Source of the DNA: Chloroflexota bacterium | Lineage (GTDB): Bacteria > Chloroflexota > Dormibacteria > Dormibacterales > Dormibacteraceae | Direction: 5' to 3' | DNA length: 64,000 nucleotides | NCBI GenBank assembly: GCA_005882115.1 | Contig: VBEG01000020.1 | Location: 1-64,000, forward strand | In this document: piece by piece, positions 54,944 to 63,678 of the stretch | How positions within the stretch are numbered: the stretch's first letter is position 1 | Layout: the number at the start of each line of letters is the position of its first letter | Notes under the pieces: generated by a model | The model's database searches: none | What the model was told of the DNA's origin: nothing | Seen by the model: only the letters and a program-made list of their open reading frames with translations | Made by a program: the position numbers and the translations under genes

Positions 54944-56155
54944 CTACACCTGCTCGGGCGACGTGCGGAGCGCCTCTTGTTGTGCGGAGTAGCGCTCGAC
55001 CTCGTCCTCGCGCGGAAGGAACCACGCGATGCCGATCGTGATGATCACCAGGACCGCGTGCGTCATGAGGGATTTCTGAAGGCCGATCGCGTCGGCGATC
55101 GCACCGTTGATCGGCACGCCGACCGCGCCGGTGACGAAGCCGAGGCCCATCACCAACCCCGACGCGAGCCCGGCACGCGACGCCATCAGCTGCTGCGCCA
55201 TCAACAGCATCAGGGGAGCAGTCGACGCCGCCAGGAAGCCGATCAGGATGGCGGTCGCGAACGCCCAGGGGCCTGGAAACACGGTATAGAGCAAGATCGC
55301 GGGCACGGAGAGGACAAGCGTTGCAAGGATCACGGTCCTGCGGCCGTAGCGGTCGGCGAGCGACCCGCAGCCGACCGTTCCGACCGCACTTGCGAGCACG
55401 AGGGTGGTCGCCAGTGGCCCGTAAAACGCCGGACCGTAGCCCAGTTGCTCGTACCAGGTCGGCGTGAACGCCTGGAAGACGTTGACGGTCCAGCTGCGCG
55501 ACATCATCACCCCGATCACGACGGCCAGCGCGAAGACCGGTACCGGCGTCGTCATCCCCGCGTGGCGGACCGCCGCCGTCACGGCGCCCGCCCGTCCGCG
55601 CATTCGCCAGAGCAGGTAGCCGCCGGTCACCAGGCCCGGCAGCACCAGGAAGCCGGTGCCGTGGACGCCGTAAGCGCCGAACAGCAGGATGCCGATGAGG
55701 GGGCCAGCCGCCACGCCGACGGTGCCCGCGGTGACGTAGACGGACATGCCGAGGCTGCGGCGCCACGTCGGCAACAGCCCCCTCACGTCGAGCGCGCCAA
55801 GGGGATGGAAGGCGCCCGACCCCAGCCCGGACGCAAGCGCGAGGGTGAGCAGCAGCGGGAAGCTGTCAACGAACCCGACCACCGAGAATGTGACCGCCGT
55901 CCAGGCGAGGGCAAGCCCTGTCAAGCGGGTACCGAAGCGGTCCGCGAGCAGCCCGAACAGCGGTTGGGAGATGGCCGCCGTGCCACCGTAGGCGAGGCTG
56001 ACGAGGCCGACTGTCGCCAGGCTGAGGTGAAACCGGCCGATGAGCAGCGGGTAGAGCACGGGGATCACGCCGACGTAGCTGTCAACCGTTAAGTGGCCGA
56101 GCATCAGCGTAAGCAGCTTCCCGTTGCGAAGAAATTCGCCCATCACATTTATCAT
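54944..56155 (-). CDS. MFS transporter
   Basis: Multi-TM, SQPLFGLLADRFGTRLTGLALAW, GCGSLADRYGRRTVILATL. Confidence 0.88.
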   Translation of the reverse strand: MINVMGEFLRNGKLLTLMLGHLTVDSYVGVIPVLYPLLIGRFHLSLATVGLVSLAYGGTAAISQPLFGLLADRFGTRLTGLALAWTAVTFSVVGFVDSFPLLLTLALASGLGSGAFHPLGALDVRGLLPTWRRSLGMSVYVTAGTVGVAAGPLIGILLFGAYGVHGTGFLVLPGLVTGGYLLWRMRGRAGAVTAAVRHAGMTTPVPVFALAVVIGVMMSRSWTVNVFQAFTPTWYEQLGYGPAFYGPLATTLVLASAVGTVGCGSLADRYGRRTVILATLVLSVPAILLYTVFPGPWAFATAILIGFLAASTAPLMLLMAQQLMASRAGLASGLVMGLGFVTGAVGVPINGAIADAIGLQKSLMTHAVLVIITIGIAWFLPREDEVERYSAQQEALRTSPEQV

Positions 56156-56212
56156 CGCGGCGGCGGGCGAGCTCTGGGCGCGTGCCCTGGGAGTCGGGAC
56201 GAGGCTTCCTCT

Positions 56213-56851
56213 CTAGATTTCGATCATCCGCGACGGGACGACGTTGATCACGCGCGCCGCCTTGATCCGCCGCTCGGGTATCTGGCGCCCGTAAGGATGG
56301 ATATGGCCGTGGACCGCGAGCAAAGGTTGGAAGTTGCGAATCAAGCGCGCGAAGGCGACGAAGCCCACATGCGCCGAGTCGACAGCGTCAGCAAGCCCGA
56401 ATGGCGGCGCGTGGGTCACGAGGATGTCAAGCTTGCGCCCGTTGCGCACGCGACCCAGCCGCGTCCTGAACTCGAGCTTGAGCGCGCGCCATCGCATCTG
56501 AGCTTGGGAGTACTGGTTGGGGCCCGCTTTGTAGCGAATGCTTCCTCCAAGCCCCGCGATTCGCAGTCCATTGGCCTGGACGATCCGGCCGTCGATGTTC
56601 ACGCATCCCTGCGGACCTGGTGCGGGCGGCAGCTCCGTGCGCAGCGGCATCCAGCTCATGTCGGGCGGCTCCAGACTCGGGTCGTGGTTTCCCGGGACAT
56701 ACAGCAGCGGCACGTCAAGCCGGCTGACCAGGTATTCGAGGTAGTCGGATGGCAGGTCTCCACATGAGAGGACGAGATCTGGATTCAGCCTCGGAAGTAC
56801 GTCGCCATAGAGCGATTCGTCGACCTCGTCGGCGACGGCGAGGATGCGCGT
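56213..56851 (-). CDS. Metallophosphoesterase (non-canonical start, probably ACG)
   Basis: TRILAVADEVDESLYGDVLPRLNPDLVLSCGDLPSDYLEYLVSRLDVPLLYVPGNHDP...VTHAPPFG...VHGHIHPYG. Listed ORF begins only at the later Met (56713) and would lose the first metal-binding motifs. Confidence 0.75.
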   Translation of the reverse strand, partial: TRILAVADEVDESLYGDVLPRLNPDLVLSCGDLPSDYLEYLVSRLDVPLLYVPGNHDPSLEPPDMSWMPLRTELPPAPGPQGCVNIDGRIVQANGLRIAGLGGSIRYKAGPNQYSQAQMRWRALKLEFRTRLGRVRNGRKLDILVTHAPPFGLADAVDSAHVGFVAFARLIRNFQPLLAVHGHIHPYGRQIPERRIKAARVINVVPSRMIEI

Positions 56852-56872
56852 CTCGAGCGTGGTGAACGGGCG

Positions 56873-57265
56873 CTAGACGCGCTTGAAGCGGAGCGCGGTC
56901 CAGTGCTGGTCGATGGCGACGAAGGCCACCGCCTTGTACCCGGTCTGTGAGGTGATCTCTCCGAGCACGTCGCGCTGCACCCACCATGGCGTCGCCGGGA
57001 GGTCGGTGGCCCCTTTTGTCTTGCCGCCCTTGGGATAGGTGATCCACAGGAGGCCGCCCGGCTTCGCGGCGTGGATGGCGGCCGGACCCAGGCGGCGAAG
57101 CTCGTCGACGTCCTTCACGAAGAGAAGCACCGCGTCAAACGCCTCATTCGGATCCAGCTCGGTCTTGATGTCCGCGGGCCCAGGGCGCAGCTGCGTCACG
57201 TAACCGTCGGGCGCGTTGAGTACCAAGACGTGATGCTCGGGTGCGAACCGCAGCTTCTTGGCCAT
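56873..57265 (-). CDS. DUF3052-like protein
   Basis: MAKKLRFAPEHHVLVLNAPDGYVTQL...AFDAVLLFVKDVDELRRLGPAAIHAAKPGGLLWITYPKGGK. Confidence 0.7.
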   Translation of the reverse strand: MAKKLRFAPEHHVLVLNAPDGYVTQLRPGPADIKTELDPNEAFDAVLLFVKDVDELRRLGPAAIHAAKPGGLLWITYPKGGKTKGATDLPATPWWVQRDVLGEITSQTGYKAVAFVAIDQHWTALRFKRV

Positions 57266-57367
57266 CGGACTCAGGCCAAGCTTGTCGGGTCCGATCGTCG
57301 GCAGTGACCGCTGAGAGTCCAGATGTCCCACGGCGCACACATTAAAAGGAAAGGGCGCGGCTTGCGC

Positions 57368-58465
57368 CTAACGCGCACGAAGGATGTCGATCGCCTGCCG
57401 CCCCGCCGCCATCCACTCAGGATCGGCGAGCCACGTCTCCACGCCCCATAGCAGGACGACGTCGAGCGGTTCCTGGCGATAGTCACGCGCGCTGGCTATG
57501 AGGTCCGCGGGCTTGAACGTGTGAGTCGTGCCCCACGGCTGCGCCTGCATCTCGGTGAGCCACATCTCCTTGCCCTCGGCGTGGGCGCGGTCGGCCCAGA
57601 AAGCCATCGACTGCTGCTTCCACTGCGAGCGGAGAGCGATGGTCGTGAAGCTCCGCCATGGGATGTACGGCCCATCGAGGTAGATGTCGAGCCCAAATGC
57701 GTCCCCGGCCGCCAGGGCCTCGTTCGGATGGCCGCTCGGTCCGCCGACCAGGAACAAGAGCTGAGGCGTGTAAGCCTGCACGATGTCGAGCGTCGAGTTC
57801 AAAGCGTTGAACGATGTGATCACGACCCTGCGGTCGGGATCGAGCCTGTGCACCTCGGCAACCTCCCAGGCCAACTGGCTGTCAGAGATCACGTCGTACC
57901 CGGTGTACGCGTTGACAACTTTGTCGAGTGGCTCGTTCTCGACCTGCCATGAGTAAAGGAGTGGCGAGGACCGATACCGTGTGATGCTCGCATCGAAATA
58001 AGTGCGATAGGCGGTGGCGGACTGCACCGCGCCTATGTTCGGCTGCTCGCGCGGACCGGCCCATGTCGGCTGATGAAGCTCGGGAAAAAGGAAGTTGCGC
58101 GCGCCAACGGTGAGCACGACCCGCACCTGGTCGGGCGATGCCTGGTTGTGCTCGACGATCACGTCGAGCAGCTCATCGACGGAGGCGAAGTCCAGCTTGT
58201 CCGGAGTCGGTTGGACCAGCTCCCAATAGACCGGCAGACGGACCACGTCCGGGTGGGTCGCGTCTAGAAGCTCAGCCAGGTCTGAGCGGGGATCCCTTTG
58301 AGCCTGCTCTGAGGCAAGCGGGCTGAAGCTGAAGCCCGCCAGCGGGGGCGCGGGTTTCTGGGGCCAGATCTCGCTGCCCAGGGCAAGGGCGACGACCATC
58401 AGCACGATCAACCCCTTCATCGCAAGACCAACGCGCCGGGGAGCGCCTGCACGGGTTTTCGGCAA
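57368..58465 (-). CDS. Secreted/membrane-anchored glycoside hydrolase-like (TIM-barrel, clan A-like) protein
   Basis: HPDVVRLPVYWELVQPTPDKLDFASVDELL, YSWQVENEPLDKV (NEP), EMWLTEMQAQPWG; N-terminal hydrophobic segment. Confidence 0.75.
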   Translation of the reverse strand: MPKTRAGAPRRVGLAMKGLIVLMVVALALGSEIWPQKPAPPLAGFSFSPLASEQAQRDPRSDLAELLDATHPDVVRLPVYWELVQPTPDKLDFASVDELLDVIVEHNQASPDQVRVVLTVGARNFLFPELHQPTWAGPREQPNIGAVQSATAYRTYFDASITRYRSSPLLYSWQVENEPLDKVVNAYTGYDVISDSQLAWEVAEVHRLDPDRRVVITSFNALNSTLDIVQAYTPQLLFLVGGPSGHPNEALAAGDAFGLDIYLDGPYIPWRSFTTIALRSQWKQQSMAFWADRAHAEGKEMWLTEMQAQPWGTTHTFKPADLIASARDYRQEPLDVVLLWGVETWLADPEWMAAGRQAIDILRAR

Positions 58466-58504
58466 TCCTCAAACGTTGCTTGGGGTGGAGCGTCGGAATC
58501 TCGT

Positions 58505-59422
58505 ATGCATCGTGCGTGGATCGTTGTCCTGGGTTTTGTCCTCGCTGGTCTCGGAGGGCTGGGCGCATACTTCCTGCCTGTCTTCCAGGCCGCCGCGACA
58601 TCGACCGCGATCTCGGGCCCGCTTCCCAACCTGAACCCGACGCAGCCGTTCACCGTCCTGCTCCTGGGGTCGGACGACGACTCCAAGTTCGTTCCCGGCC
58701 GTCTGAACACTCAATCCATGATCCTCCTGCGAGTCGATCCGAGCACGAAGCAGGCCACCATGCTGTCGATCCCACGCGACCTGTGGGTGCAAATCCCGAA
58801 CGAGGGCTGGGGCAAGATCAGCTGGGGTTACCAGAACGGCGGCGCGAGCGGCGCCGTCGCAGCCGTCGAGAGCAACTTCAAGGTCCACGTCGACGACTAC
58901 GTGTGGATCGGACTCAACGGCCTGGTCAAGTTGATCGACACGCTCGGCGGCGTGAACCTTCAAGTCACAAATCCCGTCCTAGACGACTACTACCCGGCGG
59001 ACCTGAACAGCGCGGAGGACCCATACGGGTACTACCGCGTCGCGGTGCTCCCGGGGGCGACGCACATGGACGGCGTCCAAGCGCTCCAGTACGTCCGGTC
59101 GCGTCACGGCGATGTGCGCGGTGATTTCGCCCGCTCCGAACGCCAGCAGCAGCTTCTGCTCGCCCTGAAGGCTGGAGCTTCGCACGTAAACGTGACCGAC
59201 CTGCCGCAGCTGGCGAATGCGTTCAACGGTGAGCTCAAGACGAGCATCGGACTCGATCGGCTTCGCGCCCTCATGTCTATCGCAAACGATTTCAACGGCC
59301 CCAACGTCCATCGTGTCCTCCTCGTCCCTCCGTACACCTCAGAGGGATTCGCGGGCGGCCAGAGCGTCGTCTTTCCGGACTGGGGCCGCATCCTGCCGCT
59401 CGTCCATCAGAGCTTTCCGTGA
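58505..59422 (+). CDS. LytR-CpsA-Psr (LCP)-family protein
   Basis: LLLGSDDDSKFVPGRLNTQSMILLRVDPSTKQATMLSIPRDLWVQIP, GVQALQYVRSRHGDVRGDFARSERQQQLL. Confidence 0.92.
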   Translation: MHRAWIVVLGFVLAGLGGLGAYFLPVFQAAATSTAISGPLPNLNPTQPFTVLLLGSDDDSKFVPGRLNTQSMILLRVDPSTKQATMLSIPRDLWVQIPNEGWGKISWGYQNGGASGAVAAVESNFKVHVDDYVWIGLNGLVKLIDTLGGVNLQVTNPVLDDYYPADLNSAEDPYGYYRVAVLPGATHMDGVQALQYVRSRHGDVRGDFARSERQQQLLLALKAGASHVNVTDLPQLANAFNGELKTSIGLDRLRALMSIANDFNGPNVHRVLLVPPYTSEGFAGGQSVVFPDWGRILPLVHQSFP

Positions 59423-60432
59423 CGCGCCGGCTCATCGGCGTTGGTCTGCTGATCGCGATGCTGGCCTTCGGACTGGGCGTCTATCACGCGGCCGGTTACC
59501 TGCGTGGCCAGCGCAATGTGGTGCACCGTCCGACCGAGGTCTCGGCGCCGTCGCTGCCCGGCACGATCTATTTGGTCCAGAACGGAGCGATCTATCGGTT
59601 CCAGCACGGCAACTTCACGCAGATCACGTCGGCGAGCGGCTGGATGCAGCCGAGCCCCGCCCCCAACAACCAGCTCGTGGCAGTCCGTCGCCAGGGCAAC
59701 TATTCCGACCTCTATCTCCTCTCGACGGCGACGGGGAAAACGGTCGGGCAGCTGACTGACGACTCGTCGACGCGCGCGGTCGAAAACAACCACTGGGTCT
59801 TCTATCCCCGCCTCAGCCGAGACGGCCAGACGGTGTTCTACGCCTACGACCAGAAGGACGGGTTCGGCAGCTACCGCGTCGACCTCGCCATCTTCGCGAC
59901 CCCGCTCGACCCGAGCGGGCGGGCGACGGTCTGGACTCGGCCCAACGAATACACGGGTGGCGACGTGGATCCCGTTCCGCTCGGTGACGGTGGGCTGATC
60001 TACACGAAGTACTCCAACGATGACTCGTTCCAGGTCCACTCCCAGATCTGGATCCAGCGGCGGGCCGGCAGTCCGGGGGTGGCGCTCACCCCCGTCAGGC
60101 TCGGCTGCCACGAGCCTGCCGTCTCACCTGACGAAAAGCTTGTGGCGATGGTCTGCAACCATGGCTCCAACCAGACGGCGAACCTCGAGATGGCGGCCCT
60201 CGACCTGCAATCGCTCACGCTGGGCTCTGCAGCCACGCTCGTCAGCGGGCAGCTCGTCGCGTCGCCGGCCTTCTCCCCCGACGGCAAGACGATCGCCTTC
60301 CTCGCGCCAACCACCTCCGGCGGCCGTTTCCAGCTCTGGACCGTCGGGTCATCGGGCCCCGCGTCGGTGCGGGCGATCACGAGCGACCTCGGTTTTGACT
60401 CCGACTCCGCGCCGAGCTGGGTCGCCGGGTAG
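59419..60432 (+). CDS. TolB/PD40-like beta-propeller protein with N-terminal TM
   Basis: FYPRLSRDGQTVFYAYDQ, CHEPAVSPDEKLVAMVCNH, ASPAFSPDGKTIAFLAP repeats. Confidence 0.82.
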   Translation: MTRRLIGVGLLIAMLAFGLGVYHAAGYLRGQRNVVHRPTEVSAPSLPGTIYLVQNGAIYRFQHGNFTQITSASGWMQPSPAPNNQLVAVRRQGNYSDLYLLSTATGKTVGQLTDDSSTRAVENNHWVFYPRLSRDGQTVFYAYDQKDGFGSYRVDLAIFATPLDPSGRATVWTRPNEYTGGDVDPVPLGDGGLIYTKYSNDDSFQVHSQIWIQRRAGSPGVALTPVRLGCHEPAVSPDEKLVAMVCNHGSNQTANLEMAALDLQSLTLGSAATLVSGQLVASPAFSPDGKTIAFLAPTTSGGRFQLWTVGSSGPASVRAITSDLGFDSDSAPSWVAG

Positions 60433-60460
60433 CGCAACGGTGGAATTCAAGAACCGTCCA

Positions 60461-60697
60461 ATGGTGGTAGTAGCCGAATGGCTCGATGCGCGTTTTGGAA
60501 GTAGGAGAGGGATGGTGAGATTCAGAACCAAGTCCGACGCGCCCGACCTTCACAGCCAGCTCGAGTCGATACTCGACCAGGTGTGGCGGTCGGAATCCGA
60601 CTGGCGGCTGTGGGATCGCCTGGACGCCGCGGTAACGCTAGAGACGCTGCGCGAGAAGCGCCTGAAGCGCCGCGACCAGCTCGACAAGGCGGCCTGA
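60461..60697 (+). CDS. Small hypothetical protein
   Basis: MVVVAEWLDARFGSRRGMVRFRTKSDAPDLHSQLESILDQVWRSESDWRLWDRLDAAVTLETLREKRLKRRDQLDKAA. Confidence 0.55.
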   Translation: MVVVAEWLDARFGSRRGMVRFRTKSDAPDLHSQLESILDQVWRSESDWRLWDRLDAAVTLETLREKRLKRRDQLDKAA

Positions 60698-60724
60698 GCC
60701 GGTGGGGCTCACCAACCCGCGCCG

Positions 60725-61639
60725 ATGAGTCGGCAGCCTCCTCGCCAGCAGCGTGGCGAGGAGAACGGCCGTTGCGCCTTTGTCCTGTCCGGAGGCGGAA
60801 GCTTGGGCGCCGTCCAGGTCGGGATGCTCCGGGCCCTTTTCGAAAACGACTGCTGCCCTGACCTCCTGATCGGTACATCGGTCGGCGCCGTCAACGCGGC
60901 TTGGGTGGCGGCTCGGCCCGACTGCGACGGCATGGCTGAGCTGGCCGAAATCTGGATGAGTCTCCGCCGGGGGAACGTGTTCCCGCTAAGCCCTGTGACC
61001 AGCGCCCGCGGACTGCTCGGCCAGGCCAACCACTTCATCGCCAACGACAGCTTGCGCAGGCTCCTGGAGAAACACATCCCGTACGAGCGCCTCGAGGAGG
61101 CAGCGATTCCCGTTCACGTGGTGGCGACCGAGCTGAAGAGCGGCCGCGCCGCGATCCTCACCTCGGGGCCCGCGGTCCCCGCCCTCCTGGCCAGTTGCGC
61201 GATCCCCGGCGTATTTCCGCCCGTGACCATCAACCGCCGCGAGTACGTGGACGGCGGGGTCGCGAACCATACACCGGTCACCGTCGCGATCGAGCTTGGC
61301 GCGACCAAGATCTTCGTCCTTCCCGTCGGTTATCCGTGGTTGAACAAAGAGCCGACCAACGCGCTCGGCATGGCGCTCCACGCGCTGGCGCGCATCGTCG
61401 AGCAGAAGCTGGACGCCGAGGTCGAGGCCAACCGAGGGTCGGCAGACATCCATGTCCTGCCTGCGCTCGACATCGCGGACGTCTCGCCCGCAGACTTCAG
61501 CCACACCAACGAGCTGATCGACTGGGGCTACAAGGCGGCACGACGCTACGTCAGTGGCGCCGCCAACGGACGCAGCGTGATGCCGGAGCGGGCCAAGCGA
61601 TCGCTGCGCCTCGACCCCTCCGCCGTGCGGGCAGCCTAA
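60725..61639 (+). CDS. Patatin-like phospholipase
   Basis: CAFVLSGGGSLGAVQVGMLRALFENDCCPDLLIGTSVGAVNAAW (GxSxG, oxyanion GGG), YVDGGVANHTPV (DGG). Confidence 0.93.
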   Translation: MSRQPPRQQRGEENGRCAFVLSGGGSLGAVQVGMLRALFENDCCPDLLIGTSVGAVNAAWVAARPDCDGMAELAEIWMSLRRGNVFPLSPVTSARGLLGQANHFIANDSLRRLLEKHIPYERLEEAAIPVHVVATELKSGRAAILTSGPAVPALLASCAIPGVFPPVTINRREYVDGGVANHTPVTVAIELGATKIFVLPVGYPWLNKEPTNALGMALHALARIVEQKLDAEVEANRGSADIHVLPALDIADVSPADFSHTNELIDWGYKAARRYVSGAANGRSVMPERAKRSLRLDPSAVRAA

Positions 61640-61646
61640 GCCGGCG

Positions 61647-61949
61647 TTAGAGGGCCGACTTCACCCGCGAGCGCAGCTCGCTCGGGAGCGAGCGCAGCTC
61701 GCCCGGAAGGTCGCGGACGTAATCCGGGATCGCGTCCTGGATCTGCTGGATCAGGTCGCGCCTCTGCCGGCGCCTGTAGATCATCCAGCCGAGCACCCCC
61801 AGCCCGACCATAGCGGCCACCACGCCCGCCACGATCACGACGGGCGGGACCCTGCGCTCCTCTATCTCGTCGATCTCGCCTTTTGACAGCTCGATGGTCC
61901 GCCGTCCCTTGTCGATGGTGTCGTTCATCTCTCCAGCTCCGGTTCGCAT
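61647..61949 (-). CDS. Small single-TM protein
   Basis: RRVPPVVIVAGVVAAMVGLGVLGWMIYRRRQRRD TM segment with basic flank. Confidence 0.65.
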   Translation of the reverse strand: MRTGAGEMNDTIDKGRRTIELSKGEIDEIEERRVPPVVIVAGVVAAMVGLGVLGWMIYRRRQRRDLIQQIQDAIPDYVRDLPGELRSLPSELRSRVKSAL

Positions 61950-62096
61950 GCCGACCTCCTCATTCAGGAAAACAGCTCTCCCTCCGCATTGTGAACGAAC
62001 TCAGGGCCGGTACCGGCTATCCGGAGGGCGTTTTCTAGTTGAGGCGCTCGAGCCGCAAGGTTCGGGCGCTTCAGACCTCGTGATGGAGGCATAACT

Positions 62097-62276
62097 GTGA
62101 AGTGTGAGATTTGCGGCCAGGATTTCGCCAACTCGGAGGAGATCAAGGCGCACATGGAGCGCGACCACACTCTCGACGAGACAGGCGACGAGGAGCTCGA
62201 GAAGCCCGACATGATGCGCGAGGAAGAGGGTGCGGATGCGCAGCGCGCACCGGAAGTTCCGGGCAAGGACAACTAG
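62097..62276 (+). CDS. 59-aa C2H2 zinc-finger protein (absent from supplied ORF list)
   Basis: GTG start: VKCEICGQDFANSEEIKAHMERDHTLDETGDEELEKPDMMREEEGADAQRAPEVPGKDN*; C-x2-C-x12-H-x4-H. Confidence 0.7.
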   Translation: MKCEICGQDFANSEEIKAHMERDHTLDETGDEELEKPDMMREEEGADAQRAPEVPGKDN

Positions 62277-62307
62277 CTAGCTCCCGAATCAACCACTCGG
62301 CTTCAGG

Positions 62308-62332
62308 GCCGGCGGCGCGAGGCGCCGCCGGC
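62308..62332. terminator. 11-bp perfect dyad between convergent genes
   Basis: GCCGGCGGCGC-GAG-GCGCCGCCGGC between the zinc-finger gene(+) and the ferritin-like gene(-). Confidence 0.55.
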
Positions 62333-62342
62333 TCTTGCATGT

Positions 62343-63266
62343 CTAGGGGGCGACAGCCTCCTCGGCCTGCGGGGTCCGGCGGGTGGTGAGCTCCCCGACC
62401 GAGGAGTGTTTGGGCGGCTTGACCGCCCACTCCTCGTTGTCGATCATCCGCCAGGCCCACTTCGGATTGTGCCGGACTCGCTCGCGAGCGGCGTCAAGCG
62501 CTCTCGACATCAGCTTGATACCGGACAGGCCCGGCAGCTTGCCGATCCTGGAGTCCAGGTCGAGCAGGTCCTCCTCGCCCTGCTCGTCGTCGAACAGGTA
62601 CATGGCGAGGGCATCGACCTCCTCCTGCTTCTTAACGCCCTGGCCCACCGGGACCCAGACGCGGTCGAGCATCCAGCGGTCGATCTTCTGCGCGCGTGCA
62701 TTGCCGCTGAGCCACTCCTTGGCCGAGTTGAAGTAGAAGGCGTAGTGCTTGCGCTCGTCCTTGATGATGCGGCTCAGGAGGTCTTTCAGGACCGGGTGCC
62801 CTGACTTGCGGATCAGCGCTCCGTATCCCGTGAGCGTCGAAAGCTCGTTGATGGCCCCGATGGTCAGGTAGACCGCCGAGAAGTCTTTGAGCAGCCACGA
62901 GCCGGCCATCGTCGACATGAGGCTGACGCTGTTCTGGAAGCCCAGGTTCGCGCGCACGTTGGCGATCCGCTCCTGGGTGTCGAACTCGATGCCGTAGAGG
63001 TTCAGCAGCCGGCCGATGTTCTCGCCGTGCCAAAGCTCCTCGTAGTTCCAGCACGCGAGAAACGCCGTGAGGATCGGGTCCATGCACGCCCGGGTGACCA
63101 GGAGGTGCGAAAGGTAAAGAGGGACGTGGTTTTCGATGTCCATCATGTAGTGAAGGCAGAAAAGGTCGCCTTTGGACAGGGGATGCGCGGCGACCTCTTC
63201 CCACGCGATTCCCGTGATGTCGACTTTTTTCGACTCTTCTTTGTAGCGCTCGATGCTGAAGCTCAT
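62343..63266 (-). CDS. Ferritin-like/acyl-ACP desaturase-like di-iron protein
   Basis: Paired iron-ligand motifs NYEELWHGENIG and IIKDERKHYAFYF with further conserved E/H. Confidence 0.7.
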   Translation of the reverse strand: MSFSIERYKEESKKVDITGIAWEEVAAHPLSKGDLFCLHYMMDIENHVPLYLSHLLVTRACMDPILTAFLACWNYEELWHGENIGRLLNLYGIEFDTQERIANVRANLGFQNSVSLMSTMAGSWLLKDFSAVYLTIGAINELSTLTGYGALIRKSGHPVLKDLLSRIIKDERKHYAFYFNSAKEWLSGNARAQKIDRWMLDRVWVPVGQGVKKQEEVDALAMYLFDDEQGEEDLLDLDSRIGKLPGLSGIKLMSRALDAARERVRHNPKWAWRMIDNEEWAVKPPKHSSVGELTTRRTPQAEEAVAP

Positions 63267-63417
63267 GTCAACCTCTACGGAAACTCAGACGCGGTGGATC
63301 AAGAGGACTCGGCCAACTCCCAGCGACCTCACACGGCACCCTGAGCGACCGCCGTCAGTCTAGGCCTCGACGCTCTTCGAAGGCGATCCCAAAAGCAGGC
63401 ACAAGGAGACAAAGAAA

Positions 63418-63666
63418 GTGAACGGAATTCGCAAGTCAGTCGCCGCGGCGGCAATCGCGGGCTCGATGCTGGTAGGAGGTATCGCCGGCGCGGTCGTCTA
63501 TGGAGCCACGGTGATCACCGCGGCCGCCGCGTCGCCGTCGCCAAGCCCGTCGACGGGCACTTCCTCGGGCAAGTTCGTGCCCAACGAAGACCCTGCCCAC
63601 GAGGCAACTGAAAGCGCGGCGCGGGAGGCCCAGGAGAACGCCGGCCAGGTACCTACCGTTCCGTAA
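63418..63666 (+). CDS. Small exported protein
   Basis: Signal-like N-terminus [29 protein letters not shown] followed by a Ser/Pro/Thr-rich tail. Confidence 0.55.
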   Translation: MNGIRKSVAAAAIAGSMLVGGIAGAVVYGATVITAAAASPSPSPSTGTSSGKFVPNEDPAHEATESAAREAQENAGQVPTVP

Positions 63667-63678
63667 CGCGACGTAACG

